A stretch of 64,000 bases of DNA from contig NW_026262668.1 of NCBI RefSeq assembly GCF_021869535.1, positions 24,247,732 to 24,311,731 of the forward strand. Direction: 5' to 3'. Each line of letters begins with the position of its first letter. The first letter of the stretch is position 1. The translations under genes and the position numbers were made by a program. Under the pieces are notes generated by a model. It did not search any database, had not been told where the DNA came from, and saw only the letters and a program-made list of their open reading frames with translations. The DNA comes from Mytilus californianus. Its lineage: Eukaryota; Mollusca; Bivalvia; Mytilida; Mytilidae. Positions 48,566 to 58,236 of this stretch are shown here, in pieces.

Positions 48566-49075
48566 TCGAGGCCAAAATATTTAAAAGTCCAAATCCCATT
48601 ACACACGTTGAAGAGATGCCAAAATTTCATAACGGCTAATTTCAATCAAACAATATCCGTTTTTTCATATCATCTACGTTGTTAACTTATAAAAGATAAT
48701 TGCCTCATGCAGTATATGTGTTAAGACGTCTTTCGAGTCATGAAGTGGTGCACTTTTAAGGCGTAGCTTAAGATGCAGGCTAAAACAGGCTTATGGTATT
48801 TACATGGTAGGGGTTAGAGTGCTACGAGCCTGAACTTGATAGCCTTGAATAGTCTTTTAAGTTTAGTAGCTTGGTGTTGTGTTCCATTCCTTGATTGTTC
48901 TAATGTTTGTATTATTTCCTGTATAGAACCAAGTCTGATGAAACGTCTTGCATGTCGTGTTCCTTGCATGCCATTGTATGGTATCGATATTGCTATGTAT
49001 GTTTTTGTGATCTTGATATTGTACGCCGCTGTTTAAGTGGTGGTAATTTCAAGTTTTCTAAAACTGTTATTACAT

Positions 49076-49258
49076 TATGACAGCTCTTCATCAGAGACCA
49101 AATGACGCAGATGAGTAAAACCCATACCGCAGAGCAAGCTTTAAAAGGCCACGACGTGACAAATGTAAAACAATTCAAACAAGAAAACTATAAGGCCTGA
49201 TTTATATGAATAAAAAGCAATAGATCAAAAACAAATATGATATGCAGCAACAAACGAT
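49076..49258 (-). mobile_element. Tail-derived repeat, internal part
   Basis: CAGAGACCAAATGACGCAG, CATACCGCAGAGCAAGC, GGCCACGACGTGACAAATG and ACAATTCAAACAAGAAAAC follow the second-subfamily order but lack the GATGTGGTAT end. It abuts the 5' truncation point of the family-B RT copy at 49259. Confidence 0.65.
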
Positions 49259-50530
49259 ATTCAAAGGTCCTCTTCGGTGTCGTTTTGTTCAATTTGGAGG
49301 TATACTTTTTTTTCAACAAATTGTCGGCATTTCTATGGAAACGAACTGTGCTCCTCTCCTTGCCGACCTCTTCTTATTTTCATATTAGTCGGATTTCCTT
49401 CAGACATTTATCAAAAACAAGAAGATCAAATAAGCCAGATCATTTAACTTAACATTCAGATATATTGATGATGTTCTTTCCATTAACAATCCAAACATTT
49501 CTCATTGGATTCTATTGGTATTTCCCCCAGAACTAAAAATTAAAGAAACAACAGACACGGCTTCCATCGCCTCATTTTTAGATTTATACCTCGAATTTGA
49601 CGAAAGCGGACATATCAGTACCAGAATTTATGACAAACGAGACGATTTTAATTTTGAAATTATAAGTTTCCCCCACCTAAGCAGCAATATACCAATTTCA
49701 CCTGCATATGGGATATACATTTCCCAACTTATTCGATATTCAAGAGCTTGTTGCTGCTACTCAGACTTTATAAACGTCACCAGTGTCTGAACAGAAAGTT
49801 GATGAACCAGGGTTATGTCAAAGAACGTCTCGTCCTTTTTCAAGAAAAAAGTTCATCTGAAGATACCAAGACCTTGTTGATAAATATTCCGTATCAACTT
49901 CACAAATAATACATGCTGGTCTTGCAGTATAGATGCTAGGTACTGACGTTGTTTGTCATCTTAATTACGTGTTATCGTGTTCTTTTTATTGGCGTCGTAT
50001 ATTTTTAACCTTTACCTCTTAGTCCATTTTTGGTAATATCCTTTTGGCGTGGCTCGGTATATATACATCCCGCCATGGTGTTATTGTGCTATAGTCATTT
50101 TTTGTATTCTTGTCTTTCATTTTTGCTTATGTGCTTTGTCTATAGAGTGTCTGTATGCCATTTTGTTTTTCTTTGTTGGCATAGTTGTTTGTTTTATAGT
50201 GATTATGATTATAACGCAAGGTTGACTTCTGTACCCTAATTTTTGACATTTTGTACCTATTATGTCTGTTTGTTTCGCTCACACATTGTTTTCAATATAA
50301 ATTTGTAATGAAATTCTATGCGACTGTCATACAAGTGAGATGTTTAGCTAGCTATAAAACCAGGTTTAATCCACAATGTTCTACATAAAGAAATGTCTGT
50401 ACCAAGTCAGGAATATGACAGTTGTTTTCCATCTGTTTGATGTGTTTTGGGCTATTGATTTTGCCATTTGATAAAGGACTTTCCGTTTTGAATTTTCCTT
50501 CGGTATTTTTGTTATTTTACTTTTTGAAGC
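49259..50530 (+). mobile_element. RT retroelement, family B, 5'-truncated, with 3' UTR
   Basis: RT-derived sequence from 49259 to about 49910 is followed by a roughly 600-bp UTR that ends GGGACTTTCCG...TCGGTATTTTTG. The UTR and the RT tail match the reverse complement of 57991-58900 block by block (TGTTATCGTGTTCTTTTTATT, TGGCGTGGCTCGGTATATA, TCATACAAGTGAGATGTTTAG, AACCAGGTTTAATCC). The frames at 50030-50239 lie in this UTR. Confidence 0.8.
49280..49910 (+). pseudogene. Reverse transcriptase remnant (family B)
   Basis: In order: IVGISMETN (IPMGTN-like, Gly to Glu), CAPLLADLFLFSY, a stop, a second stop, FRYIDDVLSINNPNI (both catalytic aspartates kept), FPPELKIKETTDTA, ASFLDLYLEFDESG, RIYDKRDDFNFEI, YGIYISQLIRYSRACC, then a frameshift near 49780 and a short continuation. 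The longest open stretch is 49515-49790. The N-terminal part is missing because of 5' truncation. It differs from A1/A2 in having KETTDTA where the A copies have TKSNISS or NKANTNN, so it is a separate lineage. Confidence 0.8.
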
Positions 50531-50619
50531 CATGTGATTTCATTAAACATCAAGTTAATCGGTTTGGAATAAAATACTTTACGAATTAACGTAAGTTTTA
50601 AACTGCAGGATAGAGCATA

Positions 50620-50731
50620 CATTGTAGGAAAATATAAAATGTATCTGTACGAGATTTAGAAACAGAAAGAAAAGCGAGTTCTTCTTCTGTTTCGTAAGGA
50701 GTACACATACATTTTATATTTTCCTACAATG
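50620..50731. mobile_element. Small foldback, ~25-bp perfect outer arms
   Basis: CATTGTAGGAAAATATAAAA then TGTAT (50620-50644) is the exact reverse complement of ATACATTTTATATTTTCCTA then CAATG (50707-50731). The inner arms (GTACGAGATTTAGAAACAG and CTGTTTCGTAAGGAGTAC) pair less well. At about 112 bp it can form a long hairpin. It may be a tiny MITE. Confidence 0.7.
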
Positions 50732-51867
50732 AACAAATATTTATATCAATGTAATTTTCCAGCTTACAAATTATGTCATTCTCTTAAAATTACGATTGCA
50801 ATGCACTTCTGAAAATTTTTGGTTATGCCCTTTTGGTTTTGATAAATTCAACATTTGTGATTTTGGCTCCTCTAATTATTGGATTTTAGCGTACCTGACG
50901 AAGATTTTTACAGCATACAGATATTGTAGACTCTGAAATCAGGATCCATCGTTCGTTTCTTTTGAAGGATGTTGATAGATTTATTGAATTTTATTGATTA
51001 CTACACGTTCAGTTGCAATTGCCATACCAACTCAAGAAGAAAACAAGTTGAACAATAATTCCAAAAGTTAGGATCTGTAAAGCAGGTCGACCGGTATTAA
51101 CGGTAAGAAATGATTTGGAACTAGAAATAAGGAACGTAGTGCAGAAGCAGAAATTTTATCATGCCCTCAAATAGATATTTTTCAAAGGATCTTCTACGCC
51201 ACACACTTCCAACATCAAACATTAGATTAAGTGTTCCGTTTACAACCGAATCTGACTGGTATACGTATAAATTTCACACAGCCAAACGGACTATCCCGTC
51301 AGCATGAATCTAAATGCCCGACGGACTAGTTTTGAAAATAGTTTTTGAAAATGATTGGTTTCTTCTATATGTGTCACAAAAACGACTATTGAATATTGTT
51401 TTATATCAGTCCCTATAAATATCAGTACCAGTCTACAAGTAAAATTCCTGATTTTCCAACTAGTACTGAAAGTCGAATAAGATAAGATAAGATAAGATAT
51501 TTTTATTCAAAGGGCACATGAAGAGCAAAGTAATTTATTACAATGATTTCGATAATTGACACAATAATCAAATGTTGATAATCATATATAAATATGAAAA
51601 TAATCATCTCAATTCTAAGATGTTAAACCACAGCCGGACCAGAGCCATACACATATTAGTAAAAAAGCATAAATACTATATTTAATATTAATTATAATTG
51701 ATATGCCATGATTTACTGTAGTTTTTGGGATGTTAATGTTTTTGAACACGTGACGCTCTCTTTACAATTCTGTTTACTTAATTTTCTGTTGCTTCTCTTC
51801 TGTATACTTTCCTTTTATTATCAAATAGAATATTTTATTCAACAATCCAAACATGCCGGAGTTTCCA
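50732..51867. other. AT-rich sequence with a short (GATAA)n tract
   Basis: A GATAAGATAAGATAAGATA tract lies at about 51480-51499. The rest shows nothing recognisable. Confidence 0.4.
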
Positions 51868-52211
51868 AGTCAGCAATAACCGTTAATGAAACTCAGAGGC
51901 AAAAGGTGCCAAAGGGACATTCGAACTTATAAGTCGAAAATATGGTAAAAAAAAAAAGACATACAACTCTATACAAAACACAACATATAAAAAAAAAGAC
52001 TGAGTAACATGAACCCCACCAAAATCGGTGTGATCTCAGGTGCTTCGGAAGCAAGCAGATCCTGCTCCACTGATGTTGCGCCCGTCGTGTTACTCGTGTA
52101 AGTACACATGTGAAAGTCTAATTCGGTAGGTCACATTCGGGGGAAAATAGGACGGGATTGTGGTTACGACGATTGGAACATATCTGTCGTCATCTGTGAA
52201 ACATCTCGAAG
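51868..52211 (-). mobile_element. Family C RT 3' end plus UTR
   Basis: On the minus strand translation gives RDVSQMTTDMFQSS and a stop (near 52164). This aligns with the VSQMISDMFLMS terminus of the copy at 38.9 kb. The UTR follows: CGAATGTGACCTACCGAATT, ACACGACGGGCGC, GTGGAGCAGGATCTGC, and CCCTTTGGCACCTTTTGCC. Confidence 0.75.
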
Positions 52212-52218
52212 GTGGAGT

Positions 52219-52353
52219 ATTTCCTGAAGTAGTTGTTCATGTATAAATTGTTTGTAGCTAGTGATTTCCTGAAGTAGTTGTTCATGTATAAATTGTTTGT
52301 AGCTAGTGATTTCCTGAAGTAGTTGTTCATGTATAAATTGTTTGTAGCTAGTG
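52219..52353 (-). repeat. 45-bp unit tandem triplication, in frame with family-C RT end
   Basis: Three exact 45-bp units (52219-52263, 52264-52308, 52309-52353). On the minus strand each encodes the 15 residues QEITSYKQFIHEQLL, and the last runs without interruption into the RT terminus LRDVSQMTTDMFQSS. Units are identical, so the expansion is recent or homogenised. It is inserted where the RT copy has FYGRHHELVDRYG. Confidence 0.95.
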
Positions 52354-52804
52354 ATAACAATGAAGAAAAATGCCAACTTACGAGAAAATGACTGATTCCT
52401 TAACCTTCTTGCTAAAATATTATTTTTTTTTATATATATGACAAGGTTTATCAGCAGGTTAAATAAATTAATTTCAAGCTTAATAATACAGAATTCTTGT
52501 TACACTTTTCACCTAGTTAGATAACTGAATTATTAATTACACTGTATATATATCATAATTCTCTGAGAGCTTTGCATTCGTCCTTGTAATGTCTTAATGG
52601 TGTTTTTAACTTGTTATGCCTTCGGATTATTCCTATACTATGCATTAAAACTTTTATGACAAGCAACCACTAAATTACTCAAATATGTTTCAAAATATAT
52701 TTAAATTCTTATCATTATATATACGCTTGTCATATGGTAAAAAAATAATGTCTGCATGGACCTATCTTAATGGGTCCTTAATTTGATGTGTTATATATGT
52801 TCTG

Positions 52805-53340
52805 GACCATACGCGTATGGTCATGACCATATACGTTTTGTCCTAGGTCCGACCATACAACCATACGCGTATGGTCGGACCATATTTGTACGGTCGGATC
52901 ATTTAAGTGTATGCTCGGTTGGTTTTTAACGGGCCTGACCATGAGTATTTAGACCATATAGGTATTTTTCAAATAAATTCTGCAAACTTCCTTCTCCGAA
53001 ACACACAGATCGTGTATAAAGGTACAATGCCCCAAGTACCTGTAAAGTTCTCGACTTGTTTAACGATTCATTAAAATATTTCTTGAAGTTTTTTTCAAAA
53101 GTCGACGGTCGACATATTGTGTGTCTTAAATAGAAATAGACAATGACCATGTGCAAATGTTTTAACTATCATTTGAGCGTGTAAATAAAAATGCCCTTAA
53201 TTTCACTAATCACGTAACACTGATTACCATATGCTTGATTAGTCAACGTTCATCGTATTAATCACCGAGACCATACGCGTATGTTCCAAATACTCATATT
53301 GTCCGGAACATACTCATATAGTCCGGAACATATATACGTT
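52805..53340. repeat. Cluster of CCATACGCGTATGG palindromes and derivatives
   Basis: GACCATACGCGTATGGTC is an exact 18-bp palindrome at 52805-52822. CCATACGCGTATGG recurs at 52861-52874, and GACCATACGCGTATG at 53271. Related half sites (GACCATA, GTCCGACCATA, ATATTTGTACGGTCGGATC) fill the space between. TCATATTGTCCGGAACATAC and TCATATAGTCCGGAACATA are further tandem copies at 53293-53330. No gene is seen; the frame at 52926-53156 has no motif. Confidence 0.6.
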
Positions 53341-53953
53341 ATCGACCGAAACAGGCACTATTTATGAAAAATAACCATTCCGAATCAAAGCAGCAAACGT
53401 TATGAAACTTATGAAATAAATCACAGCCTGGCCGAATCTCTATATTTTTAGGGATAAAAAAGAACAAAGCTAACATATTAAGACAGAACAGACAATTCTG
53501 AAAACAAGTTTCAGTTAATAGCAAAAACTAAACGACCTGTAAACAAATTGATTGGCAATATGAACTCAGATCAAACTCAAAGTTGATAGTAGGAATCCCG
53601 GAAAGTTTTCAGTTTTCCATATAGGGCTATGCCTGAAGAAACCATTATATCTTGTTCTTCTTTTTTTTTCAAATAAAATGAAATAGTTGTCTCCAATGAA
53701 TTTAAAAGCATGATAATTTTTTCGCTGTTCAAAAAATTGCTTAAGACGGAACCTTTCGGAAGCCTACAAAATTACTGAACCATAAAGAAAACGGCCCCTA
53801 CTGTTAAGGTTAATTCTGCCCGGGGCTTTAAAACTTATTCTTGAAATAATTTCATCAATTTTTAAGTGAAAATAGACTCTAAAAATTTACATCCTAGTTC
53901 TATTGTTATACTTCATAGTTTCTATTTCTGAAACAAGTGTAAATTGAATAGAT

Positions 53954-54065
53954 CTATTGTTACGAATAACAATGGATTTTGACCACAGGGTGTGACGAGC
54001 GGGGTTTCTGGAAACCCCTGCTTCTACATCCCGCAAACAAAGTCCATTGTTATTCGTAGCAATAG
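53954..54065. repeat. Hairpin A, copy 1
   Basis: Outer arms CTATTGTTACGAATAACAAT and the reverse complement of ATTGTTATTCGTAGCAATAG, and an inner perfect stem around GCGGGGTTTC-TG-GAAACCCC. Total about 112 bp. Equivalent positions: 56372-56483 and 57695-57806. Confidence 0.85.
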
Positions 54066-54329
54066 AAATTGATTATTTTTTAAATAGCATGAACATAAGA
54101 AATTACTAATAGTGTTCACTACAAATTGTTTCATGATATTAAAAAAAAACACATTTTAGGAAATTCCAATAAGCATCTACATGGAATACAAAAATAATCC
54201 TTTAAATACTCTTTTGCTCGATGGTATTTTTTTTTTTTATCCCAGTCATATGTCTCTATTCTAAAGCATTGATCTTTAAAAAAAAATTGAGATTCTAACT
54301 CCCGGACCCCCCCCCCCCCCCTGGTTACC

Positions 54330-54463
54330 CAGTGGCTGATCAGGGGTTGGGGGTTCCGCGGGTTGGACCCGACTTTTATTTAAAAGATCAATGCATTTGA
54401 ATGGTTGGAACCCCCACCCCCTTTTTCTCTTGAGTTGGGAACCCCCGGCTGGATCAGCCCCTG
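54330..54463. mobile_element. Possible hAT-like MITE nested in the unit
   Basis: CAGTGGCTGATCAGGGG at the left and GGCTGGATCAGCCCCTG at the right form imperfect inverted termini of about 16-20 bp that start with CAG. The termini resemble hAT-type ends, but I see no clear 8-bp target duplication. It is present in all three unit copies (rightward equivalents near 55976-56112 and 57281-57418), so it was inserted before the unit multiplied. Confidence 0.35.
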
Positions 54464-54949
54464 ATTGCCCTTAAAGGGAGTTCCTCTATATTAAATATTG
54501 TATGTTGAGCGTGTCTGGTAGTCGGGTTTCTAATGCAGACACACCTATCCCTTAGTATGTTCGAATATGAATGTTTGTTTATTCTCGAGAATAAGGGGGG
54601 GGGGGGGGCTTTTGTTTTTGATAAAATCGTAAAATATAAAATACAGTTATGATTACCTTTATTAAACTGATACAGGTAAGTACTTTGGGTTGTACCATTG
54701 CCTTTATCTGTAATCTCTTCTACCAAATACAACGCTTGACTCAAAATGTCGTCCGTCTTATACCCGTCCATATTGACAACTGTATACCAGGAGCATGATG
54801 TATTTTTTTGTTTGTAATAATAAACACACGAAACAGTCAACCTTGACCTGCTGATCCATATTAGCACATGGCTTTAACGGGAATATGCAAAACAACTTTG
54901 ACATTTGTAAAATATACTCACTTGTCAAAGTTTGAACGAAGATACCCAA
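54454..54949 (-). pseudogene. Unit frame, copy 1, split by a frameshift
   Basis: Two overlapping frames (54758-54949 and 54454-54867) together cover the residues that form one frame in copy 3. The break is a one-base difference near the FVYSYYKQ codons. Without it the protein would match that of copy 3. No family is recognised. Confidence 0.4.
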
Positions 54950-55079
54950 AGATAGGTTACTAGTGGGGTTTCATGTAAAAAAAAATGTTTTTGTTATAAA
55001 TCATGGTTTGATATTGTCAATAAATATGCTATCGTGTTTTTTTCATTTAATAATCAATGTTAACAAATATAGTTTAGAA

Positions 55080-55202
55080 TGGGGTGTAAGTTAGTTATAC
55101 ACCTCGGGATACGGCGTGTCTGGATAAGAAACCCCTCCGGCCTCCGGCCGACGGGGTTTCTTATCCAGACACACCTATCCCTCGGTGTATAACTATTACG
55201 TA
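55080..55202. repeat. Hairpin B, copy 1
   Basis: TGGGGTGTAAGTTAGTTATA then CACCTCGGGATACGGCG, GTGTCTGGATAAGAAACCCC on one side. CGGGGTTTCTTATCCAGACA then CACCTATCCCTCGGTGTATA on the other. Loop TCCGGCCTCCGGCCGA. Near-perfect pairing over about 55 bp. Equivalent positions: 55241-55363 and 56541-56670. Confidence 0.9.
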
Positions 55203-55492
55203 AGATTTCAATCATGTCTACACAAACAAATTATCTATTGTACGTAATAGTTATACACCGAGGGATAGGTGTGTCTGGATAAGAAACCCCGTCGGCCGGA
55301 GGCCGGAGGGGTTTCTTATCCAGACACGCCGTATCCCGAGGTGTATAACTAACTTACACCCCATTCTAAACTATATTTGTTAACATTGATTATTAAATGA
55401 AAAAACACGATAGCATATTTATTGACAATATCAAACCATGATTTATAACAAAAACATTTTTTTTTACATGAAACCCCACTAGTAACCTATCT

Positions 55493-55862
55493 TTGGGTAT
55501 CTTCGTTCAAACTTTGACAAGTGAGTATATTTTACAAATGTCAAAGTTGTTTTGCATATTCCCGTTAAAGCCATGTGCTAATATGGATCAGCAGGTCAAG
55601 GTTGACTGTTTCGTGTGTTTATTATTACAAACAAAAAAATACATCATGCTCCTGGTATACAGTTGTCAATATGGACGGGTATAAGACGGACGACATTTTG
55701 AGTCAAGCGTTGTATTTGGTAGAAGAGATTACAGATAAAGGCAATAGTACAACCCAAAGTACTTACCTGTATCAGTTTAATAAAGGTAATCATAACTGTA
55801 TTTTATATTTTACGATTTTATCAAAAACAAAAGCCCCCCCCCCCCCTTATTCTCGAGAATAA
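55493..55862 (+). pseudogene. Unit frame, copy 2, split by the same frameshift
   Basis: Frames 55493-55684 and 55575-55862 reproduce the arrangement of copy 1 with the same one-base difference from copy 3. Sharing of the lesion indicates that copies 1 and 2 are more closely related to each other than either is to copy 3. Confidence 0.4.
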
Positions 55863-56371
55863 ACAAACATTCATATTCGAACATACTAAGGGATAGGTGT
55901 GTCTGCATTAGAAACCCGACTAGCAGACACGCTCAACATACAATATTTAATATAGAGGAACTCCCTTTAAGGGCAATCAGGGGCTGATCCAGCCGGGGGT
56001 TCCCAACTCAAGAGAAAAAGGGGGTGGGGGTTCCAACCATTCAAATGCATTGATCTTTTAAATAAAAGTCGGGTCCAACCCGCGGAACCCCCAACCCCTG
56101 ATCAGCCACTGGGTAACCAGGGGGGGGGGGGGTCCGGGAGTTAGAATCTCAATTTTTTTTTAAAGATCAATGCTTTAGAATAGAGACATATGACTGGGAT
56201 AAAAAAAAATTACCATCGAGCAAAAGAGTATTTAAAGGATTATTTTTGTATTCCATGTAGATGCTTATTGGAATTTCCTAAAATGTGTTTTTTTTTAATA
56301 TCATGAAACAATTTGTAGTGAACACTATTAGTAATTTCTTATGTTCATGCTATTTAAAAAATAATCAATTT

Positions 56372-56483
56372 CTATTGCTACGAATAACAATGGACTTTGT
56401 TTGCGGGATGTAGAAGCAGGGGTTTCCAGAAACCCCGCTCGTCACACCCTGTGGTCAAAATCCATTGTTATTCGTAACAATAG
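56372..56483. repeat. Hairpin A, copy 2
   Basis: Same hairpin as at 53954-54065, in opposite orientation as expected for the inverted arm. One outer arm has CTATTGCTACG instead of CTATTGTTACG, the same change that copy 1 carries. Confidence 0.85.
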
Positions 56484-56540
56484 ATCTATTCAATTTACAC
56501 TTGTTTCAGAAATAGAAACTATGAAGTATAACAATAGAAC

Positions 56541-56670
56541 TGGGGTGTAAGTAATAGTTATACACCGAGGGATAGGTGTGTCTGGATAAGAAACCCCGTC
56601 GGCCGGAGGCCGGAGGGGTTTCTTATCCAGACACGCCGTATCTCGAGGTGTATAACTAACTTACACCCCA
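56541..56670. repeat. Hairpin B, copy 3, complete
   Basis: The most complete version: TGGGGTGTAAG at the left edge pairs with CTTACACCCCA at the right edge, so the stem can extend over about 57 bp. The loop is GTCGGCCGGAGGCCGGA. TGGGGTGTAAG is also the terminal word of the unit, so the hairpin begins at the very edge of the unit. Confidence 0.9.
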
Positions 56671-56776
56671 TTCTAAACTATATTTGTTAACATTGATTAT
56701 TAAATGAAAAAAACACGATAGCATATTTATTGACAATATCAAACCATGATTTATAACAAAAACATTTTTTTTTTAC

Positions 56777-57169
56777 ATGAAACCCCCACTAGTAACCTTT
56801 CTTTTGGGTATCTTCGTTCAAACTTTGACAAGTGAGTATATTTTACAAATGTCAAAGTTGTTTTGCATATTCCCGTTAAATCCATGTGCTAATATGGATC
56901 AGCAGGTCAAGGTTGACTGTTTCGTGTATTCTTATTACAAACAAAAAAATACATCATGCTCCTGGTATACAGTTGTCAATATGGACGGGTATAAGACGGA
57001 CGACATTTTGAGTCAAGCGTTGGATTTGGTAGAAGAGACTACAGATAAAGGCAATGGTATAACCCAAAGTACTTACCTGTATCAGTTTAATAAAGGTAAT
57101 CATAACTGTATTTTATATTTTACGATTTTATCAAAAACAAAAGCCCCCCCCCCCTCTTCTCGAGAATAA
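56777..57169 (+). CDS. Unrecognised 130-codon frame of the unit
   Basis: The longest intact version of the unit frame. Starting at ATG 56777 it encodes a hydrophobic start, then a second Met in the block CANMDQQVKVDCF, then VYSYYKQKNTSCSWYTVV, NMDGYKTDDILSQALDLVEE, TTDKGNG and TYLYQFNKG. AAATAAAG|GTAATC follows the last block and could be a splice donor, so the real unit may be a single exon of about 200 bp beginning at DQQVKV. A tail of Lys-Ala-Pro-Pro (from a C run) before the stop is likely intronic read-through. Central composition is protein-like (Asp/Glu/Lys with Trp/Tyr), but I recognise no domain. Alternatives: a host exon caught in a duplication, or a small element-encoded protein. 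Confidence 0.35.
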   Translation: MKPPLVTFLLGIFVQTLTSEYILQMSKLFCIFPLNPCANMDQQVKVDCFVYSYYKQKNTSCSWYTVVNMDGYKTDDILSQALDLVEETTDKGNGITQSTYLYQFNKGNHNCILYFTILSKTKAPPPSSRE

Positions 57170-57694
57170 ACAAACATTCATATTCGAACATACTAAGGGA
57201 TAGGTGTGTCTGCATTAGAAACCCGACTAGCAGACACGCTCAACATACAATATTTAATATAGAGGAACTCCCTTTAAGGGCAATCAGGGGCTGATCCAGC
57301 CGGGGGTTCCCAACTCAAGTGAAAAAGGTGGTGGGGGTTCCAACCATTCAAATGCATTGATCTTTTAAATAAAAGTCGGGTCCAACCCGCGGAACCCCCA
57401 ACCCCGGATCGGCCACTGGGTAACCAGGGGGGGGGGGGGGGGGGGGGGGGGGGGTCCGGGAGTTAGAATCCCAATTTTGTTTTAAAGATCAATGCTTTAG
57501 AATAGAGACATATGACTGGGATAAAAAAAAATTACCTTCGAGCAAAAGAGTATTTAAAGGATTATTTTTGTATTCCATATAGATGCTTATTGGAATTTCC
57601 TAAAATGTGTTTTTTTTTTAATATCATGAAACAATTTGTAGTGAACACTATTAGTAATTTCTTATGTTCATGCTATTTAAAAAATAATCAATTT

Positions 57695-57806
57695 CTATTG
57701 TTACGAATAACAATGGACTTTGTTTGCGGGATGTAGAAGCAGGGGTTTCCAGAAACCCCGCTCGTCACACCCTGTGGTGAAAATTCATTGTTATTCGTAA
57801 CAATAG
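57695..57806. repeat. Hairpin A, copy 3
   Basis: Outer stem CTATTGTTACGAATAACAAT with its mirror ATTGTTATTCGTAACAATAG; inner GGGGTTTCCAGAAACCCC. Perfect outer pairing. Confidence 0.85.
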
Positions 57807-58236
57807 ATCTATTCAATTTACACTTGTTTCAGAAATAGAAACTATGAAGTATAACAATAGAACTGGGGTGTAAGCATAGTACAGTCCATATATAACAGAA
57901 CGAACGCTAATTACAGGGCGATTAATTTAACTCGTGAGTTCAAAATTATAACCCTGAATTGGTTGGATTGAAAACATTTTATTGTATAAAGTAAAATAAT
58001 AAAAATACCGAACTCCAAGGAAAATTCAAAACGGAAAGTCCTATATCAAATGGCAAAATCAAAAGCTCAAACACATCAAACGAATGGAAAACATATTCCT
58101 GACTTGGTACAGGCATTTCCTTTAAGTAGAAAATGGTGAATTAAACCTGGTTTTATAGCTAACTAAACCTTTCACTTGTATGACAGGCGCATTGAATTCC
58201 ATTATATTGACGACAATGTGTGAACAAAACAAACAG

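Larger units (their letters stand above)
53887..55202 (-). mobile_element. Left arm of a large inverted repeat (unit copy 1)
   Basis: A 1.3-kb unit, here on the minus strand, that is nearly identical to the right arm (55241-56550) and to the third copy (56541-57874). In unit orientation it runs: hairpin B, AT-rich spacer, open frame, C-run, GGGATAGGTGTGTCTGC hairpin, hAT-like insert, G-run, AT-rich spacer, hairpin A, GAACTGGGGTGTAAG-like end (here GAACTAGGATGTAAA). Differences between copies are a handful of substitutions plus homopolymer lengths. The boundary at 53887 is set by the last matching bases. I do not recognise the element. Confidence 0.75.
55241..56550 (+). mobile_element. Right arm of a large inverted repeat (unit copy 2)
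   Basis: Begins TACGTAATAGTTATACACC, the mirror of the left-arm end. Arms are separated by 38 bp (55203-55240). Its end, GAACTGGGGTGTAAG (56537-56551), is also the start of copy 3, so the two copies share or abut at this junction. The spacer is not an obvious sequencing adapter. Confidence 0.75.
56541..57874 (+). mobile_element. Third unit copy, direct orientation
   Basis: Runs from TGGGGTGTAAGTAATAG to GAACTGGGGTGTAAG at 57861-57874, directly repeating copy 2. It carries an unbroken 130-codon frame, a 27-28-bp G run (from about 57427), and the same hairpins. Because TGGGGTGTAAG stands at both the left and right edge, it may be a terminal word of the unit. Confidence 0.75.

Noticed and set aside
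49080-49100. Hammerhead ribozyme on the minus strand (CTGATGAAG)
   Set aside because: It lies in a tail-derived repeat; no stem II or GAAA follows.
54590-54660. U1-like pairing or a microexon (CAG|GTAAGT on the strand opposite the unit frame)
   Set aside because: A single donor-like match with a weak acceptor nearby is not enough. It might be chance complementarity inside the unit frame.
55203-55240. Sequencing-adapter hairpin as the cause of the palindrome
   Set aside because: The 38-bp spacer is AT-rich genomic-looking sequence and does not resemble a hairpin adapter. Small arm differences also argue against a simple read foldback. Not fully excluded, so reads should be checked.
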